Source: an uncultured Collinsella sp. (lineage in GTDB: Bacteria; Actinomycetota; Coriobacteriia; Coriobacteriales; Coriobacteriaceae). From it: 5,251 nt of DNA. Within the stretch, counting starts at the first letter, position 1; every line of letters starts with the position of its first letter. This document shows positions 1-5,251 of the stretch, in pieces. Where the stretch lies: NCBI GenBank assembly GCA_900549335.1, contig UROJ01000113.1:1-5251 (forward strand). Reading direction: 5' to 3'. The notes under the pieces were generated by a model. The model saw only the letters and a list, made by a program, of their open reading frames with translations, ran no database searches and had not been told where the DNA came from. The translations under genes and the position numbers were made by a program.

Positions 1-1060
1 CCGGCTCATGGGTATGTGTGCAATCGCCAAACCGGCACGCGCGCGATGCCTCGACAATCTCGGGGAAAGCGCGCGCCAGACCCCGCTCATGTCCCACGAG
101 CGGCAAACTGCGCAGACCCGGGGCATCGGCGATCACGCCGGCGTCGCCCGGCAGCGCCACCATCACGCGCGCGACGGTAGTGTGACGGCCCTGGTCGTCG
201 CGTTCACGCACACCGCCGGTCGCCAACGTATCGTGGCCCAGCAGTGCATTGAGCAGCGTCGACTTGCCGGCACCCGACTCGCCCAGAATCATGGCACAGC
301 TCCCGGCAGGCACGCAGGCACGGACCTCGTCCAGGCCGCGGCCCTCGGCAGAGGACGTCACGATTACGCGCACGTCCGGACCCACCAGGCGGCGCACGCG
401 GTCCAAATCGCGCTCGAGTTCCTCGGCATCGCAGCGGTCAGCTTTGGTGAGCACCACCACCGGTTCGGCATCGCAGTCGAGCGCCAACACCAGCGAGCGC
501 GCCACGCGGTCGAGCAGCACCTCACCGGCACCGAGCGCCTGCACGATTAGCACGCTATCCACGTTGGAGCAGAGCACCTGGCGCTCTCCACGGGCGCGGC
601 CGCGCCAACGCTCAAAGCTCGTACGGCGCGGCAGCACGTACTCAATCACGCCCATATCGTGCCCGGGAGCGCGGCGTACCGCCACACGGTCGCCCACGGC
701 AGGCAGCAGGACCTCGTCCTCGCCGCGCGACTTGGCAAACCCCACGGCATGCTCGGCGCGAAAGGTGTCGTCGGCAGTGGCCACCAGCGGAAACCCGCGA
801 TCCAGGCGTACCACGGCACCGAGCTGCATCTGCTCGGGCTCCTCGGCATGTGCGCAGAAATCATCAAAGGCAGTCTGCTGGGTTTCATCGACCGGCAGAT
901 CATCAAACGCCGGGACATCCTGCAGCGCATCGAGCCCCGGTACGCTCGCCAACAACTCCTCGGCAGACACGGGCGCTTCGGTCGCGAGTTTCCGACGACG
1001 ACCGCGCTTAGCCCGCGCCCCCGTCGTCTTTTTCTTCGCTTTAGCCTTAGCCTTAGCCAC
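1..1060 (-). CDS. rsgA: Ribosome small-subunit-dependent GTPase A (RsgA/YjeQ family), C-terminus beyond window edge
   Basis: RsgA is a cytoplasmic GTPase that binds the 30S subunit late in its maturation and hydrolyses GTP there. I translated 353 residues. Residues 1-79 are an extension: lysine/alanine repeats and an RGRRRK patch, then an acidic stretch. An OB-fold-like region (about 80-165) follows. The GTPase motifs are in the permuted order typical of the family: G4 TKAD (205-208), G5-like TSSAEG (235-240), Walker A GESGAGKST (260-268), switch I GRHTT (291-295), then G3 DAPG (312-315). The family zinc motif begins with C342, C347 and H349; its last Cys lies outside the window. The start is GTG at 1058-1060, preceded by GGGAGG with a 5-base spacer. 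Family members are usually about 290-350 residues, so this one is long because of the N-terminus. It lies downstream of the ATPase gene on the same strand, but a terminator separates them. The family call is very secure. Confidence 0.96.
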   Translation of the reverse strand, partial: MAKAKAKAKKKTTGARAKRGRRRKLATEAPVSAEELLASVPGLDALQDVPAFDDLPVDETQQTAFDDFCAHAEEPEQMQLGAVVRLDRGFPLVATADDTFRAEHAVGFAKSRGEDEVLLPAVGDRVAVRRAPGHDMGVIEYVLPRRTSFERWRGRARGERQVLCSNVDSVLIVQALGAGEVLLDRVARSLVLALDCDAEPVVVLTKADRCDAEELERDLDRVRRLVGPDVRVIVTSSAEGRGLDEVRACVPAGSCAMILGESGAGKSTLLNALLGHDTLATGGVRERDDQGRHTTVARVMVALPGDAGVIADAPGLRSLPLVGHERGLARAFPEIVEASRACRFGDCTHTHEP

Positions 1061-1065
1061 AAACG

Positions 1066-1071
1066 CCTCCC
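1066..1071 (-). promoter_or_regulatory. Shine-Dalgarno sequence deciding the GTG start of rsgA
   Basis: On the minus strand GGGAGG stands 5 bases before GTG (1058-1060). No ATG lies in frame near this site. The next in-frame ATG is about 78 codons further in, where the OB-fold begins, and it has no comparable SD. The GTG start is therefore preferred and the long N-terminal extension is probably translated. Confidence 0.8.
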
Positions 1072-1098
1072 AGCAGCCAAAATCACAACTGAGCAGGT

Positions 1099-1128
1099 AT
1101 TTTAAATCAAAAAGAGCTGGCCGGGCAA
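1099..1128 (-). promoter_or_regulatory. Possible rsgA promoter
   Basis: On the minus strand TAAAAT (1104-1099) resembles a -10 box. TTGCCC (1128-1123) is a weak -35 candidate at an 18-base spacing. The -35 would lie inside the terminator hairpin of the upstream gene. The leader would be about 30-35 bases. A separate promoter is expected because a terminator precedes rsgA, but the match is only moderate. Confidence 0.3.
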
Positions 1129-1142
1129 AGCCCGACCAGCTC
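1107..1142 (-). terminator. Rho-independent terminator after the P-type ATPase gene
   Basis: Read on the minus strand, a 13-base arm (1142-1130) pairs with a second 13-base arm (1126-1114) around a TTT loop. All positions pair, one of them as a G-U wobble. A run of five T follows directly (1113-1109). In the plus direction the wobble becomes a C-A mismatch and no T run follows the stem at once, so the signal belongs to the minus strand. It lies about 145 bases after the ATPase stop and about 50 bases before the rsgA start, so it should uncouple the two genes. Confidence 0.85.
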
Positions 1143-1286
1143 ACATACTTTCCCTCAGCTCATGGTCCCGAGAGGTTGTCCGAAGGCCCGACCGCCGAGA
1201 GGGGTTTCTTCTGAGCGATCCCGCAGCGCGAAGCGCGAGGACCAGCGAAGAAGAAAACACGCAGGGGCGGGCCCGGACAGGTTAAC
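1143..1286 (-). other. GC-rich 3' untranslated stretch of the ATPase transcript
   Basis: This stretch lies between the ATPase stop codon and its terminator and has no plausible ORF with an SD. It holds several complementary pieces. TGGTCC (1163-1168) can pair with GGACCA (1239-1244). A short GCGC/GCGC hairpin sits at 1226-1236. CCGAGAGG is repeated directly at 1168-1175 and 1195-1202. GCCCGACC at 1186-1193 repeats part of a terminator arm (1130-1137). A folded 3' UTR is likely; a distinct ncRNA is not shown. Confidence 0.4.
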
Positions 1287-3968
1287 TTACTCCTTCTCGA
1301 CCGCGCGCATGATCGCCTTGTAGATCTCCATCAGCGGGATGATCAGGAAGGCCAGGCCCAGCGCGGCAAGAACGCCCTTGAGCTCAAGCGTCACAGGGCC
1401 AAAGAACATCTCGGCAAGCGTCGGCTGTACGGTCACGATCACCGTCAGCACCAGCGCCAGCGCAGCGGAAGCCCACAGCCACTTGTTCTGCTTCTTCATG
1501 GTGAACAGCGACGCACGACGGCTGCGCATATTGAAGCAGTGGAAAATCTCGACCATGTTGAGCGTGATGAACGCCATCATCACGCCTTCCTCGTCGGCAT
1601 TGCCGGCGATCATATCAGCGATGTGAATGTAGCCCATGTCAAAGTACACGCCCACAAAGAAGCTCGCCAGCACCAGCACGGTGATGATCAGACCCTGGAC
1701 CACGCAGTCCAGACCCATATGTCCGGCGAAGACACCGTCCTTAGCGTTGCGCGGCTTGCGCTTCATAATGTCGCCCTCGGCGTCCTCCATGCCCAGCGCG
1801 AGCGCGGGGAAACAGTCGGTAACCAGGTTCACCCACAGCAGCTGCACCGGCTGGAAGATGGTAAAGCCGATGAGCGTGGCGATAAACACCGAGAAGACCT
1901 CGGCAAGGTTTGCCGAAAGCAGGAACTGGATGACCTTGCGGATGTTGTCGTAGATGCGACGGCCCTCTTCGCAGGCACCGATGATGGTGGCGAAGTTGTC
2001 ATCGGCAAGCACCATGTCGGCGACGTTCTTGGTGACGTCGGTACCGGTGATGCCCATGCCAACGCCGATGTCGGCGCGCTTGATGGACGGGGCGTCGTTG
2101 ACGCCGTCGCCCGTCATGGCCACGATCTGGTCGCGCGACTTCCAAGCCTCGACGATGCGGGTCTTGTGCTCGGGCTGAACGCGGGCGTACACGCCGTAGT
2201 CCTCGATGTGCGCGTCGAGTTCCTCGTCGCTCATGCGGTCGAGGTCGGCGCCCGTGATGGCCTGGCTGCGATCGGTGACGATACCCAGCTGCTTGGCGAT
2301 GGCCACGGCGGTGTCGATGTGGTCGCCCGTAATCATGACGGTGCGGATACCGGCATCGTGGGCCTCGCGGATGGCGTCGGCGACCTCGGGGCGGACCGGG
2401 TCAATCATGCCGGACAGGCCGCAGAAGACCAGGTCGTGCTCGAGCGCAGCGGGGCTGCAGTCGGCCGGGACCTCGGTGTAGGTGCGGCTTGCCAGCGCCA
2501 GCACGCGCAGGGCCTCGTCGGCCATGGCCTTGTTGGCGGCCACGAGCTCGGCGCGACGCTCCTCGGTCAGCGGAACGACCTTGTCGCCCTCGTAGATATG
2601 GGTGCACAGGCCGATCACCACGTCGGGCGCGCCCTTGGTGTACTGCTCATACTCGCCGTCCAGGGTCTCGACGACCACGGACATCATCTTGCGGCCCGAG
2701 TCAAACGGGGCCTCGCCCACGCGCGGATGCTCGGCAGTCAGGCCAGTGAGCCCCGCCTTGCCGGCATCGTTGACGAGCGCACACTCGGTCGGCTCACCCA
2801 CGGCCTCGCCCAGCTCCTCGTCCCACTGGGCGTCGGAGCACAGAGCCATGCCGGCCAGGAACTTCTCCTTAGGCGCAGCGAGCTCGTGCTTGACGACGGT
2901 CATCTTGTTCTGGGTGAGGGTACCGGTCTTGTCGGAGCAGATGGTCTGCGTGCAGCCAAGGGTCTCGACGGCAGAGAGCTTGCGGATAATCGCCTGACGC
3001 TTGGCCATCTTGGTCACGCCGAGCGACAGCACGATGGTCACGACGGCAACCAGGCCCTCGGGGATGGCGGCGACGGCGAGCGAGACGGCGACCATAAAGG
3101 TGTCGAGCAGCGCGGTCGGATCGGTGAGAACGTTGCCCACGCCGTGGCGGATGATGTCGACGCCAAAGATGACGACGCAGATGACGATAACCATGATGGT
3201 AAGGATGCGGCTGAGCTCGGCGAGCTTCACCTGCAGCGGCGTGAGCTCTTCCTTGGCCTCGGCCAGGGCGCCGGCGATCTTGCCCATCTCGGTGTTCATA
3301 CCGGTGCCGACCACGACGGCGCGACCGCGGCCGTATACCACGGTGGAACCCATGTAGCACATGTTCTTGCGGTCGCCGAGCGGCACGTCGTCGGTGCCGG
3401 CGGCGAGCTCAATGACGTTGGCATGCTTCTCGACGGGCACGGACTCGCCAGTGAGTGCAGCCTCTTCGATCTTCATCGTGGCACTCTCGAGCACACGGCA
3501 GTCGGCCGGGACGGAGTCGCCCGCCTCGAGCATGATCACATCGCCGGGCACGAGCTCGGCGCTCGGCAGGTGCACGAGCTTGCCGTCGCGCAGCACCTTG
3601 GACTGCGCCGCGCTCATCTCCTGCAGGGCCTCGAGGGCCTCTTCGCTCTTGGCTTCCTGGACCACGCCCAGTACCGAGTTGACGATAACGACGAACATGA
3701 TGATGGCGACGTCGGCAAAGTCGGGCTCGCCCTTGACCATACCCGTGAGCGCGCTGATGACGGCGGCAACGATCAACATGATGACCATGGGGTCGGCCAT
3801 CTGCTCAAAGAAACGCTTCCACAGCGGCGTTTTCTCGGCTTCCTCGAGCTTGTTAGGGCCTGTCTTGGCGAGGCGCGACGACGCCTCGTCGTTGCTCAGG
3901 CCGAGGTTCTCATCGACGCCCTGGTCGCTGAGCACCTCCGCCGCGGCGGACAGGTATTCCTTTTGCAT
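1287..3968 (-). CDS. P2A-type calcium-transporting ATPase (SERCA/PMR1-like), complete
   Basis: This 893-residue membrane pump uses ATP to move cations, most likely Ca2+, out of the cytoplasm. An N-terminal cation-ATPase domain (about 5-55) leads into M1-M2 (about 59-76, 84-103). The actuator domain carries TGES (173-176). M3-M4 (about 253-270, 290-312) contain PEGL (303-306). The phosphorylation site is DKTGTLT, with D346 as acceptor. KGAP (445-448) marks the nucleotide domain; DPVRP (523-527), TGD (547-549) and TGDGVNDAP (619-627) close the P domain. Six C-terminal helices follow (about 680-886). Putative Ca2+ ligands by alignment from memory are E304 (M4), N687 and E690 (M5), N714, T717 and D718 (M6), and E807 (M8). 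Length is normal for the family (about 880-900). The ATG start has an AGGAGGGG SD 7 bases upstream. The gene is divergent from pyk and has its own terminator. Bacterial relatives include Bacillus YloB and cyanobacterial PacL. Ca2+ specificity is inferred; Mn2+ is possible. Confidence 0.95.
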   Translation of the reverse strand: MQKEYLSAAAEVLSDQGVDENLGLSNDEASSRLAKTGPNKLEEAEKTPLWKRFFEQMADPMVIMLIVAAVISALTGMVKGEPDFADVAIIMFVVIVNSVLGVVQEAKSEEALEALQEMSAAQSKVLRDGKLVHLPSAELVPGDVIMLEAGDSVPADCRVLESATMKIEEAALTGESVPVEKHANVIELAAGTDDVPLGDRKNMCYMGSTVVYGRGRAVVVGTGMNTEMGKIAGALAEAKEELTPLQVKLAELSRILTIMVIVICVVIFGVDIIRHGVGNVLTDPTALLDTFMVAVSLAVAAIPEGLVAVVTIVLSLGVTKMAKRQAIIRKLSAVETLGCTQTICSDKTGTLTQNKMTVVKHELAAPKEKFLAGMALCSDAQWDEELGEAVGEPTECALVNDAGKAGLTGLTAEHPRVGEAPFDSGRKMMSVVVETLDGEYEQYTKGAPDVVIGLCTHIYEGDKVVPLTEERRAELVAANKAMADEALRVLALASRTYTEVPADCSPAALEHDLVFCGLSGMIDPVRPEVADAIREAHDAGIRTVMITGDHIDTAVAIAKQLGIVTDRSQAITGADLDRMSDEELDAHIEDYGVYARVQPEHKTRIVEAWKSRDQIVAMTGDGVNDAPSIKRADIGVGMGITGTDVTKNVADMVLADDNFATIIGACEEGRRIYDNIRKVIQFLLSANLAEVFSVFIATLIGFTIFQPVQLLWVNLVTDCFPALALGMEDAEGDIMKRKPRNAKDGVFAGHMGLDCVVQGLIITVLVLASFFVGVYFDMGYIHIADMIAGNADEEGVMMAFITLNMVEIFHCFNMRSRRASLFTMKKQNKWLWASAALALVLTVIVTVQPTLAEMFFGPVTLELKGVLAALGLAFLIIPLMEIYKAIMRAVEKE

Positions 3969-3975
3969 ATAGAGT

Positions 3976-3983
3976 CCCCTCCT
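3976..3983 (-). promoter_or_regulatory. Shine-Dalgarno sequence of the ATPase gene
   Basis: On the minus strand AGGAGGGG lies 7 bases before the ATG at 3966-3968. It is a strong SD and supports this start. Its outer part overlaps one arm of an inverted repeat (3981-4030). Confidence 0.8.
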
Positions 3984-4030
3984 GGGATTCGGGCCACTCA
4001 GCAGATTGATGCCCGATCATAATTCCCAGG
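3981..4030. repeat. Nested inverted repeat over the ATPase promoter/SD region
   Basis: CCTGGGA (3981-3987) is complementary to TCCCAGG (4024-4030), and CGGGC (3990-3994) to GCCCG (4011-4015). The two pairs are nested and share one centre region. The outer arm on the start-codon side overlaps the ATPase SD. The other side flanks the candidate -10 box. It could be an operator for a dimeric regulator or, in a transcript that starts further upstream, an RNA hairpin partly covering the SD. Confidence 0.5.
4016..4021 (-). promoter_or_regulatory. Candidate -10 box of the ATPase promoter
   Basis: TATGAT on the minus strand is one base from the sigma-70-type consensus TATAAT. It would place the transcript start near 4009, about 40 bases before the ATG. 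No good -35 hexamer is seen at 16-18 bases; TTGCCC upstream is too close (13-base spacer). The promoter may be activator-dependent, or the box may be chance. Confidence 0.4.
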
Positions 4031-4315
4031 AGAAGGGCAAGGGCTCATCAAGGCTGCCGTGCTGAGCGGCAGTTGATAGTGGAGCTATGGTACCCCAAAG
4101 CAGCGCGTCTAGCCAAAACATTCCAATTGGAAACACGGCTCGAGTGCAACGATGCAGACCGTGTGATGCTCAATATTGATAAAACGTTTTTTCTTCGGCA
4201 CATCGTCAAACTGAAATATCGCCCAGATAGCAGCGGTCAGAACGGTTGGTAAAGTTTTTGCATATACCGTTTTTCCGCAAAAAATGAACTTCTAATTCGG
4301 CATACGGTCGATTTT
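4031..4315. other. AT-richer divergent intergenic region, no gene seen
   Basis: This is the central part of the 441 bases between the divergent ATPase and pyk genes. Only very short ORFs without usable SDs occur (for example 4087-4179 and 4166-4252). It holds a 6-bp hairpin CTGCCG/CGGCAG (4054-4072), the perfect palindrome TTCCAATTGGAA (4121-4132), an ACACGG/CCGTGT inverted pair (4133-4164), CAATATTG (4171-4178), AAAACGTTTT (4181-4190) and several CGGTC/CGGTT motifs from 4234 onward. Its base composition differs clearly from the flanking genes, as expected of regulatory DNA. Confidence 0.6.
4121..4132. repeat. Perfect 12-bp palindrome, possible operator
   Basis: TTCCAATTGGAA is fully self-complementary and lies midway between the two divergent promoters. 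Its length and symmetry suit a site for a dimeric repressor or activator. I do not recognise it as the site of a specific known regulator. Confidence 0.35.
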
Positions 4316-4346
4316 TTGGGGTATTCGGTCGCCATTTCGTTATAAT
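4316..4346 (+). promoter_or_regulatory. Promoter of pyk
   Basis: A perfect TATAAT -10 box lies at 4341-4346. The best -35 candidate is TTGGGG (4316-4321) with a 19-base spacer, which is long and only partly consensus. The predicted transcript start near 4353 gives a leader of about 57 bases. CGGTCG repeats at 4305-4310 and 4326-4331 bracket the -35 region, which suggests a regulator helps this promoter. Confidence 0.65.
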
Positions 4347-4393
4347 CATCTCAGTTTTATTTCTTATGGTTTATCTATCAGCGCAAGACGATG

Positions 4394-4409
4394 TCAGATG
4401 GAGGTCTGA
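4394..4409 (+). promoter_or_regulatory. Shine-Dalgarno sequence of pyk within a short inverted repeat
   Basis: GGAGG (4400-4404) stands 5 bases before the ATG at 4410 and fixes the start. It lies in the six-base interval between TCAGA (4394-4398) and TCTGA (4405-4409), which are perfectly complementary. If the 5-bp stem forms, the SD would be shown in the loop, directly next to the start codon. Confidence 0.7.
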
Positions 4410-5251
4410 ATGTACAAGCGCACCAAGATTGTATGCACCATGGGTCCCGCCTGCGATAGCGACGAGACCATCCGCGAGATGATCAAGGCGGGCATGAACG
4501 TCGCCCGTTTTAACTTCTCGCACGGATCCTACGACGAGCACCACGGTCGCATCGAGCGCGTCCGTCGTATTTCCAAGGAGCTCGGTCTGCCCGTCGGCAT
4601 CCTGCTCGACACCAAGGGCCCCGAGGTCCGCACCGGCCTTCTGGTCGATGGCAAGAAGGTTGCCGTCAAGACCGGCGATAAGATCGTCGTCACCGCTCAG
4701 CCCACGTCCGAGGATTTCCACGGCACCTCTGAGCACATCTCCCTCGACTACCTGGCTCTGCCCTCCGAGGTCGAGAAGGGCTCCCTTATCCTGATCGACG
4801 ACGGCCTGGTTGCCCTCGAGGTCGAGTCCGTCGACGGTCAGGACATGACCTGCGTCGTCAAGAACGACGGCCTGATCGGCGAGCGCAAGGGCGTCAACAT
4901 GCCCAACGTCAACATCTCGTTGCCCGCCATCACCGAGCGCGATCGTCAGGACATCCTCTTTGGCCTGACCGAGAACATCGACTACATCGCCGCTTCCTTC
5001 ATCCGTGACGGCGAGTCCGTCCGCGGCATCCGCGAGCTTTGCCGCGAGAACGGTGGCGAGCACGTGACGATCTTCCCGAAGATCGAGTGCGCCCTGGGCG
5101 TCGAGAACTTCGACGAGATCCTCGAGGCTTCCGACGGCATCATGGTCGCCCGTGGCGACCTGGGCATCGAGATCAAGCCCGAGCTCGTTCCGCACATCCA
5201 GAAGGAGATCATCGCCAAGTGCAACGCGGCCTACAAGCCCGTTATCACCGC
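4410..5251 (+). CDS. pyk: Pyruvate kinase, N-terminal 280 residues; rest beyond window edge
   Basis: Pyruvate kinase transfers phosphate from phosphoenolpyruvate to ADP, giving pyruvate and ATP, in the cytoplasm at the end of glycolysis. The visible part starts [14 protein letters not shown], the usual family opening. It continues with R33 and NFSH (35-38) for substrate and K+ binding, [12 protein letters not shown] (65-76), the mobile B domain (about 72-168), then the second part of the barrel. K224 is the expected catalytic lysine. E226 and D250 (in [11 protein letters not shown]) are the expected metal ligands. The signature after E226 reads CALG, where relatives commonly have N-x-E-G. The end of the barrel and the C-terminal regulatory domain are outside the window; full-length enzymes are about 470-590 residues. 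Heavy use of C-ending codons fits high expression. The start is supported by GGAGG 5 bases upstream and by the family N-terminus. The identity is very secure. Confidence 0.97.
   Translation, partial: MYKRTKIVCTMGPACDSDETIREMIKAGMNVARFNFSHGSYDEHHGRIERVRRISKELGLPVGILLDTKGPEVRTGLLVDGKKVAVKTGDKIVVTAQPTSEDFHGTSEHISLDYLALPSEVEKGSLILIDDGLVALEVESVDGQDMTCVVKNDGLIGERKGVNMPNVNISLPAITERDRQDILFGLTENIDYIAASFIRDGESVRGIRELCRENGGEHVTIFPKIECALGVENFDEILEASDGIMVARGDLGIEIKPELVPHIQKEIIAKCNAAYKPVIT

Noticed and set aside
249..1214. Plus-strand open frames opposite rsgA (249-1214, 8-550, 659-1105)
   Set aside because: They have low-complexity Ser/Thr/Arg or Gln/His composition and no SD. They oppose a gene with unmistakable RsgA motifs.
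1539..4022. Very long plus-strand open frame opposite the ATPase gene
   Set aside because: Its translation is rich in His, Asp, Gly and Val without any family motif. It is the antisense shadow expected from GC-rich codon bias over a gene with clear P-type ATPase motifs.
4054..4072. CTGCCG/CGGCAG hairpin as a terminator
   Set aside because: The stem has only 6 bp with no T run on either strand, and no gene ends nearby.
4087..4179. 30-codon ORF in the divergent intergenic region
   Set aside because: The GGAG before its ATG is only 2 bases away. Codon use is unlike the neighbours and there is no recognisable peptide feature.
4166..4252. 28-codon ORF in the intergenic region
   Set aside because: It has no SD, is AT-rich and overlaps palindromes. 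It looks like chance.
4391..4412. ATG at 4391 as an alternative pyk start
   Set aside because: It is out of frame with pyk. The ATG at 4410 has the SD and the conserved family N-terminus.
4371..5195. 274-codon minus-strand open frame opposite pyk
   Set aside because: It is Asp/Leu/Val-rich, antisense to a strongly conserved pyruvate kinase, and has no recognisable domain.

Overview
The window looks like a GC-rich Gram-positive actinobacterial chromosome. C- and G-ending codons predominate, Shine-Dalgarno sequences are strong (GGAGG-type), one gene starts with GTG, and the intergenic DNA is AT-richer than the genes. The style and gene set would fit a gut Coriobacteriia (Collinsella-like) genome. 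That placement is an impression from sequence style, not an alignment result.

Layout. (1) Bases 1-1060, minus strand: rsgA, the circularly permuted ribosome-assembly GTPase, cut at its C-terminus by the window edge. It has an unusually long basic/acidic N-terminal extension. (2) Bases 1061-1286: a short spacer with a good minus-strand intrinsic terminator, a possible rsgA promoter and a GC-rich, probably structured 3' untranslated stretch. (3) Bases 1287-3968, minus strand: a complete 893-residue P2A-type cation ATPase with all the catalytic motifs and the full SERCA-like set of acidic/amide calcium ligands. (4) Bases 3969-4409: a 441-base divergent intergenic region without a credible gene. 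It holds the ATPase and pyk promoter candidates, several palindromes and a cluster of CGGTC/CGGTT motifs. (5) Bases 4410-5251, plus strand: the first 280 codons of pyruvate kinase (pyk), cut by the right edge.

The three genes are housekeeping functions: ribosome maturation, calcium export and the last step of glycolysis. They do not form one pathway. The ATPase and rsgA share a strand, but the terminator between them suggests mostly separate transcription. pyk is divergent from both.

I found no mobile element, CRISPR array, RNA gene or convincing undescribed system. The points that deserve a second look are small-scale: the RsgA N-terminal extension, a dyad over the ATPase promoter/SD, the motif-rich pyk upstream region, an SD placed in a tiny hairpin loop, and a deviant pyruvate kinase active-site signature.
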